A stretch of DNA of 64,000 nucleotides from Prevotella bivia DSM 20514 (GCF_000262545.1 NZ_JH660660.1:706975-770974), one strand, 5' to 3'; shown: positions 31,129-40,254, counted from the stretch's first letter. The notes: a model not told the origin generated them from the sequence alone. Numbers and translations are program-made.

Positions 31129-32136
31129 ATGACTACATATACAGCACAAGATTATAAAAAGGGACTTGCTAGATGGTGTCCAGGATGTGGCGACCACTTC
31201 TTCTTAGCAAGCCTACAAAAGGCAATGGCAGAAATAGGGGTAGCTCCATACGAAACAGCCGTTATTTCAGGTATTGGATGCTCTAGCCGCTTGCCTTATT
31301 ATGTAAACACATACGCCATGCAGACCATTCACGGTCGTGCAGCAGCAGTTGCTACAGGCGCAAAAGTTACCAATCCTAACCTTACCGTATGGCAAATTTC
31401 AGGTGATGGCGATGCGTTGGCTATTGGTGGTAACCACTTTATCCACGCTATGCGCCGTAACATCGACCTGAATATGATCCTTCTGAACAACCGTATCTAT
31501 GGCTTGACCAAAGGACAGTATTCGCCTACCAGCCCTCGCGGCTTCGTATCTAAGTCGAGTCCTTTCGGTACTTGTGAAGATCCTTTCCGCCCTGCCGAGC
31601 TTTGTTTTGGTGCACGTGGCAAGTTTTTCGCACGTAGCGTGGCTAGCGACAACGCTGAAACAATGAAAATTCTTCAAGCAGCTTACAAGCATAAAGGTGC
31701 TGCCGTTTGTGAGATTTTGCAAAACTGCGTTATCTTCAACAATGGTTGCCACGATGCTGTTTACTCTTCAGAGGGTCGTAAGACCAATGCCATCTATGTT
31801 CGCCATGGCGAACCATTGGTATTTGGAGAAAACAACGAGTACGGATTAATGCAACAAGGTTTCGGACTAAAGGTCGTAAAGATTGGTGAAAATGGTGTAA
31901 AACTTGAGGACATCCTTATCCACGATGCCCATTGTATGGAAGACACCTTACAGCTAAAGCTCGCTATGATGAGCAACGAAGACGGTTTCCCTGTGGCATT
32001 GGGTGTAATCCGCGATGTAGAAGCTCCTACTTACGATGCTGCTGTGAATGCACAAATCGAGGAAGTAAAGGCGCAAAAGAAGTATCATAACTTCATGGAG
32101 CTACTCGAAACAAATGATATTTGGGAAGTAGAATAA
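31129..32136 (+). CDS. korB: 2-oxoacid:ferredoxin oxidoreductase, beta subunit
   Basis: Thiamine-pyrophosphate and iron-sulfur subunit partnering korA. The start is ATG 31129, preceded by a strong AAGGAGG; an upstream in-frame ATG at 31081 lies inside korA and is rejected. The 335-residue product has WCPGCGDH and GIGCSSR, whose cysteines bind a 4Fe-4S cluster. The TPP-binding GDGDALAIGGNHFIHAMRRNIDLNMILLNN motif ends with its NxxY (NNRIYGLTKGQ). No ferredoxin or delta subunit gene is adjacent. A strong terminator follows. Confidence 0.93.
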   Translation: MTTYTAQDYKKGLARWCPGCGDHFFLASLQKAMAEIGVAPYETAVISGIGCSSRLPYYVNTYAMQTIHGRAAAVATGAKVTNPNLTVWQISGDGDALAIGGNHFIHAMRRNIDLNMILLNNRIYGLTKGQYSPTSPRGFVSKSSPFGTCEDPFRPAELCFGARGKFFARSVASDNAETMKILQAAYKHKGAAVCEILQNCVIFNNGCHDAVYSSEGRKTNAIYVRHGEPLVFGENNEYGLMQQGFGLKVVKIGENGVKLEDILIHDAHCMEDTLQLKLAMMSNEDGFPVALGVIRDVEAPTYDAAVNAQIEEVKAQKKYHNFMELLETNDIWEVE

Positions 32137-32164
32137 TATTCCATTGTTACCAAATTAATAAGTT

Positions 32165-32205
32165 GCGACCACCTTTCGTAAGCGAACGAAGGGTGGTCGC
32201 TTTTT
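32165..32205 (+). terminator. korAB terminator
   Basis: GCGACCACCTTTCG / CGAAGGGTGGTCGC stem followed by TTTTT; textbook intrinsic terminator 30 bases after korB. Confidence 0.9.
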
Positions 32206-32209
32206 ATAT

Positions 32210-32455
32210 TCTCAATAAAATATCGAACATCGGCATCAATCAGTACAAACTTTTTCGTCATTCTGCATCCGGTTAATGCCCATATCATCAAGCAACTGAT
32301 AGTATTTAGCTTGTGATATTAATCCTTTATCATATAGTTCGCGCGCCTTAATATTATAATCGCCTACTAATTCTTTTTTTATTAGTAGGTAAATATAATT
32401 CTGTACTATACCCAAACTCTAATGCTCTCTTGATAACGCTTATTTTTATCAAAAA
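32210..32455 (-). pseudogene. decayed minus-strand gene remnant
   Basis: Minus-strand reading from about 32455 gives ALEFGYSTELYLPTNKK; after removing one A from an A7 run (32372-32378 area) the frame continues ARELYDKGLISQAKYYQLLDDMGI and then a stop near 32240. A second, overlapping frame starts ATGACGAAAAAG (MTKKFVLIDADVRYFIENI) and runs into the korB terminator. The coding-like composition across an A-run frameshift suggests a broken gene pair. The family was not recognised. Confidence 0.4.
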
Positions 32456-32513
32456 AAATAGCGATATGATGTTAGTTGCAAAGAATATAATTATATTTGA
32501 AAAAAATATACTT

Positions 32514-32885
32514 ATGAGCAAATCACAAATAAGTTATAATACCCCACGATTTTTCTTTAGTGCTTTCTTTTTATTGTTTGCTATCTCGCCCTTCTTTGAA
32601 GAAAATGATATGTACTATTACATCAATTTTTCACTATCAATGATATGTTTTGAAATTGCTGTTATTAGTGTTATTTTGTATTTGACAAAGAATAAAGAAG
32701 ATTTCTTCAAAAATTTAACAAGTAAAAGTCCATTTATATACATTGATGTTATAATTTCCATTCTTGCACTTATAATTAGTTTTTGGCTGCATGCTTCTTA
32801 TAAAGTTTGGATATTTTTCCTCATACTTAATACCTTTAATTTAATGGTATCGGTAGCAGGTAGCAAGCGTTCAAAAAAACATTAA
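32514..32885 (+). CDS. small four-segment membrane protein, unknown
   Basis: Unrecognised 123-residue protein. I start it at ATG 32514, which follows the -7 box TATATTTG (32492-32499) by 14 bases; an earlier in-frame ATG at 32430 would precede that box. About four hydrophobic segments are visible (near residues 13-28, 36-58, 76-93 and 97-115), ending in a basic tail (SKRSKKH). It lies between the decayed remnant and the converging kinase gene. Codon use is AT-rich. It could be accessory or strain-specific. Confidence 0.6.
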   Translation: MSKSQISYNTPRFFFSAFFLLFAISPFFEENDMYYYINFSLSMICFEIAVISVILYLTKNKEDFFKNLTSKSPFIYIDVIISILALIISFWLHASYKVWIFFLILNTFNLMVSVAGSKRSKKH

Positions 32886-33189
32886 ATAAATTGCTTGTTT
32901 TTACTATTTAGTAATACTCATTTTACAAGCACTATTAAGAATATTATTTACAACCCACCCGACATAACGAAACAAAACACAAGGCTGTATACCGCTCATT
33001 AACAGAGCATTACAAAAAGGTAACCTTTTACGTTTAAAAAGGTTACCTTTTGCTTAGCAAACGATGACCTTTTGCGGGGCAAAAGGTCATGTATTGCGAT
33101 GGGAAAGATCACGTCTAAGAATTGGACTGCAAATATTTTTTACATCACATCATAAAGTTTACTAAAAATTCGGGTTCAACAATCCCTAC
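32886..33189. repeat. intergenic region with AAGGTTACCTTTT hairpins
   Basis: Convergent-gene spacer. From 33014 to 33092 there are repeated complementary words: AAAAAGGTAACCTTTT, AAAAAGGTTACCTTTT, and a pair ATGACCTTTTG...CAAAAGGTCAT (33064-33090). They can form several competing hairpins and may serve as a terminator for both strands. Same word family as at 43.05, 54.0 and 8.8 kb. Confidence 0.6.
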
Positions 33190-34851
33190 TTAATACTTAA
33201 ACGATGACCCACCTAAAAACTCGCGAAGCAAAGATGTTGGAGGAAGATTTTTATTAGAAAGTGGTGAGAAATAGCGTAAGAACTTACGCAGGCGATAAGC
33301 CTCGGCATACTCTTCGCAGTTTTCAGGCACCTGCTCCAATATTTCAATAGCTTGCTGCTTGATTACAGCTAGTTCAAAAAGCATAGCAGTGTTAAACATC
33401 ACATCGGCTTCTTCCTGATAAGGGAAAATCCATTTATTTTCGCCCGCCCGCACCGATGGCCAGCGGTGAATAGTGTCCTTAGCCGAACAACCACGATACT
33501 TATAATCGCGCACAATGCGACGAAGCAAGCGGTTATCGGTAGTAGGAATATAGTTGTGATCGTCGAGGAGAATAGTAGTGAGGGCAGAAGCATATATCTT
33601 AAACTTCTTTTCATCAGGTATTTGCTGGGTAAGATGAGGGTTGAGCGCATGAATACCCTCCACGATGAGGATATTATGCTCTGACATCTTTAGCCGTTTA
33701 CCACTCTTCTCGCTCACGCCCGTTTGGAAGTTATACTTAGGTAGCTCTACCTCTTCACCACAGAAAAGCGCATTAAACTGCTCATTGATGAGCGGAATAT
33801 TAAGCGAATAAAGACTCTCATAGTCGAGTTCTCCTTTTTCATCCTTCGGTGTATCGGCACGATTAACGAAATAATCGTCTAACGAAATCTGAATAGGTTT
33901 TATCCCACAAGCTAGCAACTGCACCGAAAGACGTTTGCAGAAAGTGGTCTTTCCACTCGATGATGGTCCTGCAATAAGGACTACTCTCACCTTATCATTG
34001 GCTGCTATGGTGTCGGCTATCTGTGATATTTTCTTCTCTTGCAATGCTTCGCTCACATTTACCAAGTCGGTAGCCAATCCCTTTGACACTGCTTCATTAA
34101 AGTCGCCCACTGTGCTAATACCTAAGAGGTTTTGCCACTGGTGGTGTTCCTTAAATACTTCAAACATCTTATCTTGCTTGATGAGTTCGCCCAATTGCGA
34201 GGGATCTTTCACCGAAGGAATACGCAACAACACCCCATCATAATATTGTTTTAGTCCAAAAAGGGTGAGCTGAGCCGTGTTGGTGAGCATAGAGCCATAG
34301 TAATAATCGGTGTAATCGTCAAGCACATAATACACAGTGTAAAGCGAACTAGAGTTTTTCAACAGTTTTACCTTAGCCTCATCGCCCAATTTGGCAAACA
34401 TCTCAATAGCCTCCTCCGTAGTAGCCTCAAAACGCTGAAGCGGTAAATGGGCATCAATAATCTGCTGCATACGCTCTCTTATCTTATCGACATCAGCTTT
34501 GGTAACTTCATGTCCCAAACGAAGATTGCAGTAATAACCATTTGAAACAGGAATATCAATAACCACCTCACTACCCGAATAGAGATCGTGAACAGCCTTA
34601 CATAGCACCATAAAGAGCGACCGCGTGTAAGTACGGATGCCTGAAGATGTGTAAAGATCCAAATATTCTATATCCTTATCATGATATACACGATAATGTA
34701 ATCCTTCCACCTTATTATTTACCCTTGCGCTGACAGGTCCGTACTGGAGACCTAAATCAAGCTGTTTATAAATCTCAGCAAGCGTACTTCCGATAGGAGC
34801 ATTTAGCACCTTCCCATTATTTTTACAACGAATTCTAATTGTCTGTCCCAT
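33190..34851 (-). CDS. nucleoside (uridine-type) kinase with N-terminal TGS-like domain
   Basis: Probable cytosolic nucleoside kinase. The 553-residue protein begins with a ubiquitin-like TGS-type domain (about 1-70, RIRCKNNGKVLNAPIGSTLAEI). A segment like the second domain of threonyl-tRNA synthetase follows. The C-terminal half is a phosphoribulokinase/uridine kinase fold with P-loop GPSSSGKTTFCKRL at about residue 293, followed by ISLDDYFVNR and IVEGIHALNP. This fusion is common in Bacteroidota and Firmicutes; the phosphate acceptor is not certain. Upstream lie three tandem 70-bp hairpin units. Confidence 0.88.
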   Translation of the reverse strand: MGQTIRIRCKNNGKVLNAPIGSTLAEIYKQLDLGLQYGPVSARVNNKVEGLHYRVYHDKDIEYLDLYTSSGIRTYTRSLFMVLCKAVHDLYSGSEVVIDIPVSNGYYCNLRLGHEVTKADVDKIRERMQQIIDAHLPLQRFEATTEEAIEMFAKLGDEAKVKLLKNSSSLYTVYYVLDDYTDYYYGSMLTNTAQLTLFGLKQYYDGVLLRIPSVKDPSQLGELIKQDKMFEVFKEHHQWQNLLGISTVGDFNEAVSKGLATDLVNVSEALQEKKISQIADTIAANDKVRVVLIAGPSSSGKTTFCKRLSVQLLACGIKPIQISLDDYFVNRADTPKDEKGELDYESLYSLNIPLINEQFNALFCGEEVELPKYNFQTGVSEKSGKRLKMSEHNILIVEGIHALNPHLTQQIPDEKKFKIYASALTTILLDDHNYIPTTDNRLLRRIVRDYKYRGCSAKDTIHRWPSVRAGENKWIFPYQEEADVMFNTAMLFELAVIKQQAIEILEQVPENCEEYAEAYRLRKFLRYFSPLSNKNLPPTSLLREFLGGSSFKY

Positions 34852-34870
34852 AGTCTGTTTTTATTTTTAA

Positions 34871-35086
34871 AAGTTAGTGCAAACGAGCGAAATACGAAAG
34901 TTTACTTTCAAGTATTTCCGAGTGCAGCCTAACTTATGTAAAGTTAGTGCAAACGAGCGAAATACGAAAGTTTACTTTCAAGTATTTCCGAGTGTAGCCT
35001 AACTTATGTAAAGTTAGTGCAAACGAGCGAAATACGAAAGTTTACTTTCAAGTATTTCCGAGTGCAGCCTAACTTATGTAAAGTTA
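34871..35086 (-). repeat. three tandem 70-bp hairpin units in the leader of the kinase gene
   Basis: Units at 34871-34940, 34941-35010 and 35011-35080, plus 6 bases of a fourth; the middle unit differs by one base. On the minus strand each unit reads CATAAGTTAGGCTGCACTCG, then GAAATAC-tt-GAAAG-taaa-CTTTC-GTATTTC, and ends GCACTAACTTTA. Outer GTTAG/CTAAC, middle GAAATAC/GTATTTC and inner GAAAG/CTTTC pairings nest. The array ends about 20 bases before the kinase start codon. It is homologous to the 66-bp array at 43277. Confidence 0.85.
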
Positions 35087-35140
35087 ATCAATTTAATTGA
35101 GAGAAATCTTTTTTTCGACAGAAAAATAACACTTAATATC

Positions 35141-35172
35141 TTTGTAACACGTGATATGTTTTTGTAAATTTG
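35141..35172 (+). promoter_or_regulatory. promoter of the Na/Pi cotransporter gene
   Basis: -33 TTTG (35141-35144), 20-base spacer, -7 TAAATTTG (35165-35172); 45 bases before the ATG. Confidence 0.75.
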
Positions 35173-35216
35173 CATCAGAATATAGGAAAAATTAAGTTTT
35201 TCGAGACAACACTTTT

Positions 35217-36929
35217 ATGAATACAAATCACTACATGCTCATATTCATGCAAGTACTAGGGTCGCTAGCACTACTTATGTATGGTATGAAAGCAATGAGC
35301 GAAGCCTTACAAAAGATGGCTGGCTCACAGTTGCGCCACATTCTTGGGGCTATGACTACCAACCGCTTCACAGGAATGCTCACAGGAACTTTCGTTACAT
35401 GTGCTGTCCAATCATCATCAGCCACCACAGTGATGACAGTGAGCTTTGTAAATGCAGGACTTCTCACCCTTGCACAAGCCATCTCCGTTATTATGGGTGC
35501 CAACATAGGTACTACGCTGACAGCTTGGATTATGTCGTTAGGCTTTCGTGTTGATCTTACCATTGCCATTTATCCAGCCTTTTTCTTAGGCATCCTTCTT
35601 ATTTTCAGTCAGCGAAGAAGATATGTTGGCGACTTCCTATTTGGTATTGCCTTTCTTTTCTTCTCCCTCGTACTCTTGAGCGATGCAGGAAACAAGCTCG
35701 ACTTATCTCATAATTCTGCAGCCATACAGTTTTTCTCTTCTTTCGATACAAGCAGCCACAGCAATATATTATTGTTTTTACTCATAGGTACGGTTATTAC
35801 TTGTGTTGTTCAGAGTTCTGCAGCCGTTATGGCTATAACTATTCTTCTTTGCTCTACAGGTGTACTGCCCATTTACTTCGGTATTGCCCTCGTTATGGGA
35901 GAGAATATAGGAACCACAGCAACCGCTAACATTGCAGCCTTGGGAGCAAACACACAAGCACGTAGAGCAGCACTAGCCCATCTATTGTTCAATGTAATAG
36001 GTGTAACTTGGGTGATGTGCTTATTCTATCCATTCGTTGATTTAGTATGTGGTTTTGTGGGATATGATCCTACTAATGACACATTGACCATTGCCCAGCG
36101 TACAAGCATTCTTCCTATAGCACTTGCAGCATTTCATACCTGCTTTAACGTAACAAATACATTTATCCTCATTTGGTTTATACCACAACTTGAGAAGATA
36201 GTATGCCTATTCATCAAGAATAAGAATAAAAAAGAAGAGGACGATTTCCGTTTACGCTTCATCCAAGTAGGCATTATGAAAACTCCTGAATTATCTGTAC
36301 TAGAGGCATCCAAAGAAATACAGTCCTTTGCAGAGCGTATTCACAGAATGTTTACTATGGTACGTGAGTTGCTATATACTAATGACGAGAGCAAATTTGA
36401 TAAGCTGTATAAGCGAATAGAAAAGTATGAGCGCATATCTGACAATATGGAAGTAGAAATTGCAAAATATCTGGACCATGTAAGCGATGCCCACCTTAGT
36501 GATGAAACAAAGGAGAAGGTGCGCGATATGTTGCGTGAGATTAGTGAAATAGAAAGCATTGGCGACTCATGCTATAACCTAGCTCGTACCATAAATCGTA
36601 AACGTAGCTATAAAAATGAAAACTTTACCGATGAGCAACTGAGCCATATTGAGCAGATGTTTGAACTCACAGACAGTGCGCTTTCACAAATGGATAAACT
36701 GATTATAAAGCGTAAGGATAATGATCTTAATCGTGCTTTCATGATAGAAAACGAGATTAATAACTTCCGCAATCAGTTGCGCGATCAGAATATAACAGAC
36801 ATTAATAGTCGCAAATATACTTACGCCATCGGTACTATGTATATGGATATTATCCAAGAATGTGAAAAACTTGGCGACTATGCTATCAATGTAGTAGAAG
36901 CACGGATGCACGTTAAACAAGGAGCGTAA
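35217..36929 (+). CDS. Na+/phosphate cotransporter with PhoU-like tail
   Basis: Inner-membrane sodium:phosphate symporter of the NptA/PhoU-fused type. The 570-residue protein contains the paired family repeats, FVTCAVQSSSATTVMTVSFVNAG (about 58-80) and VITCVVQSSAAVMAITILL (about 190-210). Each QSSS/QSSA motif forms part of the substrate site. About nine hydrophobic segments fill residues 5-330. A C-terminal helical PhoU-like domain (about 360-560) follows, with Glu/Arg-rich helices. It stands as a single-gene unit with a good promoter. No pst genes are nearby. Confidence 0.92.
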   Translation: MNTNHYMLIFMQVLGSLALLMYGMKAMSEALQKMAGSQLRHILGAMTTNRFTGMLTGTFVTCAVQSSSATTVMTVSFVNAGLLTLAQAISVIMGANIGTTLTAWIMSLGFRVDLTIAIYPAFFLGILLIFSQRRRYVGDFLFGIAFLFFSLVLLSDAGNKLDLSHNSAAIQFFSSFDTSSHSNILLFLLIGTVITCVVQSSAAVMAITILLCSTGVLPIYFGIALVMGENIGTTATANIAALGANTQARRAALAHLLFNVIGVTWVMCLFYPFVDLVCGFVGYDPTNDTLTIAQRTSILPIALAAFHTCFNVTNTFILIWFIPQLEKIVCLFIKNKNKKEEDDFRLRFIQVGIMKTPELSVLEASKEIQSFAERIHRMFTMVRELLYTNDESKFDKLYKRIEKYERISDNMEVEIAKYLDHVSDAHLSDETKEKVRDMLREISEIESIGDSCYNLARTINRKRSYKNENFTDEQLSHIEQMFELTDSALSQMDKLIIKRKDNDLNRAFMIENEINNFRNQLRDQNITDINSRKYTYAIGTMYMDIIQECEKLGDYAINVVEARMHVKQGA

Positions 36930-37007
36930 AGCACTAGTATAAAAATTGTTCTGTAGCTCACATCCTCATTAGTATATCGCTTTACATTATAATATTAGGA
37001 GAAAATA

Positions 37008-37865
37008 ATGATGAGCAAAAGAAATTTTATATTGGCATTAGCCATATTAACTGTTATTATAGCCTTTGGATACAAAGGTAATAAGGCGATAATGGCTTAT
37101 GAAGCTGACACTATAAGGACAGAGCGGGTGCATCAAACAACATCCGACTCTGTCTGTATGGGTGATGTAGAAATAGATTATCCCGTGGCGGGACCACAAT
37201 GTCTGATGGACTCTTTGCGAGCAAATATTAATAGAGCGCTTTACGACTCATTCTATTACACAGAAGATAGTACACATATAGTTTGCTTTAAAGGCTCGCT
37301 TACCGATGCTAACAAGCTTGCAAAATTTTATAGCGAGGCTTATTACGACAATCTAAAGTCTCTCTGTGATTATAACGATTCGCGCACACTACAACTCGAA
37401 CACAACGTTGGAATATTAAAGAAGTATGAAAATAAGCAGGTTATAACCTATCTTGTCGACTCCTATGGTTTCTTTGGTGGCGCACATGGTGCAGCTTCTT
37501 CACATGCTTTTATGCTTGACAAAGCGACGGGAAAGCAGTTGGGTTACATCATAGATACCACCCAAGTAGAGGGTATGCAAGAGCTTTTAAAGCAAGGATT
37601 AACCCGTTATCTCACGCAAGAAGGTGATACTCTAGAAAGCGATGTGGTAGAGATATTATCGCTAGAAGATAACAACATAATACCCTTACCATCTGCTTCA
37701 CCTTACTTTACCGCTAAGGGAATTACCTTTGTATATGGTCTGTATGAAATTGGTCCTTACGTCATTGGTATGCCAGAGTTTACGATTAGCTATAAGGATA
37801 TTTATTGTTACTTGACAGATGAAGCTAAAAAGTTGGTAGATATGAAGAATTTAGATGGTAGATAG
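37008..37865 (+). CDS. DUF3298/DUF4163 (RsiV-like) exported protein
   Basis: 285-residue protein with an N-terminal membrane segment (about 6-23, ILALAILTVIIAFGY) acting as anchor or signal. The C-terminal half carries the DUF3298 pattern GGAHGAASSHAFMLDKATGKQLGYIIDT and FVYGLYEIGPYVIGMPEFTISYKDI. This fold is shared with the extracellular part of anti-sigma factor RsiV, which binds lysozyme; no sigma factor gene is nearby here, so that role is not implied. A start is taken at the first ATG of the ATGATG pair. Terminator follows. Confidence 0.82.
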   Translation: MMSKRNFILALAILTVIIAFGYKGNKAIMAYEADTIRTERVHQTTSDSVCMGDVEIDYPVAGPQCLMDSLRANINRALYDSFYYTEDSTHIVCFKGSLTDANKLAKFYSEAYYDNLKSLCDYNDSRTLQLEHNVGILKKYENKQVITYLVDSYGFFGGAHGAASSHAFMLDKATGKQLGYIIDTTQVEGMQELLKQGLTRYLTQEGDTLESDVVEILSLEDNNIIPLPSASPYFTAKGITFVYGLYEIGPYVIGMPEFTISYKDIYCYLTDEAKKLVDMKNLDGR

Positions 37866-37904
37866 GTAGTATTTAAAGAAATAAATACTCACCCAATAAT
37901 ACCA

Positions 37905-37940
37905 AAAGCAGCGACCCTTTGTGATAAGAGTCGCTGCTTT
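37905..37940 (+). terminator. terminator between DUF3298 and DegT genes
   Basis: AAAGCAGCGAC / GTCGCTGCTTT, an 11-bp perfect stem with a 14-nt loop, between convergent genes and usable in both directions. Confidence 0.8.
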
Positions 37941-37971
37941 GGGTATATAACTAGTCGATAAAAGGATCTTA

Positions 37972-39318
37972 TTAAGCTATTGCCTCCTTAATTGATTGCA
38001 CTATATAGGCTACATCGTCATCGGTTACTAATGGACCACTTGGCAAGCATAACCCACGATGAAAGAGATCAACGCTCACTCCATTGTCGTAAGCAGGGCA
38101 TGAAGCATAAACAGGCTGCTTGTGCATAGGCTTCCAAAGTGGACGTGCCTCTATATTAGCTTTATCCAAAGCCACACGCATAGCTTCTACATTGTTATGA
38201 GGTTCACAGTCGGTATGAGCTGTTTCCGCAGTATGTACCACACCGGCAGCACCTCCAACAGCACCTGTAATAATGGTTTTATAAGCATTTTCCTCACCCT
38301 TTACCTTGAGGTTCTCATCTAAAAGAATAGTATTCAACCAAAAGTTTGAGTCGTATTCAGCGCTTGGATTGCCATGAAAAGTAATTCCTTCGATATCTTT
38401 GAAAGCTGCCTCGTATAGATGAGCAATATGGCGATGGTGCGCAATATGCTCGTCAAGTACCGTCATCTGTCCACGACCAATACCTGCACAAATATTACTC
38501 ATACGATAATTAAAGCCAATGTGTACATGCTGATAATAAGGATAAGACTCACGAGCTTGTGTAGCATAATACATTATTTCTGTCTTAGCATCTTTATTTG
38601 GACATATCAAAGCACCACCACCAGAAGTAGTTATCATCTTATTACCATTAAAACTCATTACACCATACTCGCCAAAAGTGCCACACGCTTGCTCGTTATA
38701 ACGTGAACCTAGCCCCTCGGCTGCATCTTCTATCAATGGTATATCATATTTCTTAGCAATAGCCACAATCTCATTGAGCTTTGCAGGCATACCATATAGA
38801 TATACAACTATAATGGCTTTAGGCTTCTTACCTGTTTTCTCAATACGATCATTAATCGCTTTTTCTAATAAGATAGGATCCATATTCCAAGTATCTATCT
38901 CAGAATCGACAAACACAGGAGTTGCTCCTTGATAAGTAACAGGGTGAGATGAGGCACAGAATGTGAAACTTTGACAAATCACTTCATCACCAGTCTTTAC
39001 ACCAAGTGCTACCAATGCAAGATGAACAGCAGATGTTCCTGACGAAAGCGCTACAACCTCTTTTCCTTGCAATTCATCAAACTGCTCCTGCCAAAGTCCT
39101 TCCGAAGTAGTTGTATGCGCTTCAATACTTTTAGGATAACCCTCATCTGCATACGTTTTAGCAGTTGGTTTAGATGTAAAAAAACGCTTCAAATCGTCTT
39201 CAAAACCGTTAACATTAGGTCCCAATGGTACTACCCAATTTTGCTCAAAGGCTTCCTGAATATATTTCTGTTCATTGCCAGACATATGTGCTAAACACAA
39301 CAATACTCTTTTATTCAT
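37972..39318 (-). CDS. DegT/DnrJ/EryC1-type PLP aminotransferase
   Basis: Probable sugar aminotransferase for nucleotide-activated surface sugars; cytosolic. The 448-residue protein starts LCLAHMSGNEQKYIQEAFEQNW, typical of the family. The PLP-binding lysine is in MSFNGNKMITTSGGGALI, where SHK is replaced by GNK as in related enzymes. EDAAEGLGSRYNEQACGTFGEYG and ARPLWKPMHKQPVY complete the signature. An insertion GAVGGAAGVVHTAETAHT near residue 355 is a usual Bacteroidota variant. Promoter at 39345-39374. It is alone, 13 kb away from the glycan region. Confidence 0.9.
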   Translation of the reverse strand: MNKRVLLCLAHMSGNEQKYIQEAFEQNWVVPLGPNVNGFEDDLKRFFTSKPTAKTYADEGYPKSIEAHTTTSEGLWQEQFDELQGKEVVALSSGTSAVHLALVALGVKTGDEVICQSFTFCASSHPVTYQGATPVFVDSEIDTWNMDPILLEKAINDRIEKTGKKPKAIIVVYLYGMPAKLNEIVAIAKKYDIPLIEDAAEGLGSRYNEQACGTFGEYGVMSFNGNKMITTSGGGALICPNKDAKTEIMYYATQARESYPYYQHVHIGFNYRMSNICAGIGRGQMTVLDEHIAHHRHIAHLYEAAFKDIEGITFHGNPSAEYDSNFWLNTILLDENLKVKGEENAYKTIITGAVGGAAGVVHTAETAHTDCEPHNNVEAMRVALDKANIEARPLWKPMHKQPVYASCPAYDNGVSVDLFHRGLCLPSGPLVTDDDVAYIVQSIKEAIA

Positions 39319-39344
39319 AATATAACAAGTTCTTTTAAGATTTA

Positions 39345-39374
39345 CAAAGGTAAAGATTATTATTAAAAAGCAAA
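39345..39374 (-). promoter_or_regulatory. promoter of the DegT aminotransferase gene
   Basis: Minus strand -33 TTTG (39371-39374), 18-base spacer, -7 TACCTTTG (39345-39352). Confidence 0.6.
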
Positions 39375-39491
39375 AATTAAGAGCTGTAAATTAAGTAGTT
39401 AGTACCCATAAAAAGAAAAATATTCCTCTTATATCTAACGAATATAAATATTATACAACTAGTTATTTAAGCACTACTTCACTATTATTAT

Positions 39492-40181
39492 TCAACAATC
39501 TATACTTTTCATCGCCCACACAAACCCCTTTGCTGTACGTGTACCATTGTCTTGAAAATGGTTTCCAGCGTTCCATTCTAAGATTGTATCAACACCTTTT
39601 TGTTTGAATATTTCAGCAAGACGATAAACATCTAACTTGATTGTTTGCATGATCTTTGTCTTAGTATGATCTTCTGTATCACCCAAACTAAGGTAAATAT
39701 GCGATACCTTTGGCTGATGCTGCTCCGCATAAGCTAGCCAATCTTTATACCATGCAGAAGGGGATGCCGACACTGTGGCAATAAAAACAGAAGGTTGATA
39801 TGCCACCCAAAGTGCAAATAAGCCTGCTAAAGAATATCCACCAAGAACAAATTGTGTTGTATTTTGAAAAGAATAAGCTTCATTTAGAAAAGGAATAAGC
39901 TCGCGTTCTATATAAAACAAAGTAGCTGAAGCACCATTACCAAAAGGAATTTTACCAAAGACCGGCGGTGCTTGCCAAGGCGTTAGCTCCTCATTCCATC
40001 GCTTGATAGGCACAGCTACATGCAGAAACGACTGCGCTGTATGGGCAAGAAGATAAGCTATAAGCTTGTCAAGTTCCTCTATATCATGCCCATCCACAGG
40101 CTGAATAAGTACTATCGTAGCATTACTGCTTCCTTGAACAATGCAATCTCTACCACCAATCGTTAGTATTTCCTTCACCAT
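39492..40181 (-). CDS. alpha/beta-hydrolase (esterase-like)
   Basis: 229-residue soluble protein resembling small esterases of the enterochelin-esterase/esterase D kind. The nucleophile elbow is FVLGGYSLAGLFALWVAY (Ser in GYSLAG), with SASPSAWY and a likely acid in LSLGDTEDH. The closing His is in WNAGNHFQDNGTR. No signal peptide. Substrate unknown. It lies between the convergent-free spacer at 39.4 kb and upp, in the same direction as upp, and may share its transcript; a hairpin at 40218-40254 between them would reduce read-through. Confidence 0.8.
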   Translation of the reverse strand: MVKEILTIGGRDCIVQGSSNATIVLIQPVDGHDIEELDKLIAYLLAHTAQSFLHVAVPIKRWNEELTPWQAPPVFGKIPFGNGASATLFYIERELIPFLNEAYSFQNTTQFVLGGYSLAGLFALWVAYQPSVFIATVSASPSAWYKDWLAYAEQHQPKVSHIYLSLGDTEDHTKTKIMQTIKLDVYRLAEIFKQKGVDTILEWNAGNHFQDNGTRTAKGFVWAMKSIDC

Positions 40182-40217
40182 ATAAACTTACGATTAAAAA
40201 GAAAAAGCGCACATAGC

Positions 40218-40254
40218 CTCACACAAATGGTATTAAAACGAAACTTTGTGTGAG
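40218..40254 (-). terminator. hairpin after upp
   Basis: CTCACACAAA / TTTGTGTGAG, a 10-bp perfect stem with a 17-nt loop. On the minus strand a T-rich run follows only after about 14 bases, so it may be a weak terminator. Confidence 0.55.

Noticed and set aside
32085-32291. 68-codon minus-strand frame overlapping the korB terminator
   Set aside because: Its start overlaps the decayed remnant, and most of it reads through the terminator and korB end. Kept only as part of the pseudogene call.
34871-35086. CRISPR array
   Set aside because: The 70-bp and 66-bp units are head-to-tail without unique spacers, and no cas genes are in the window.
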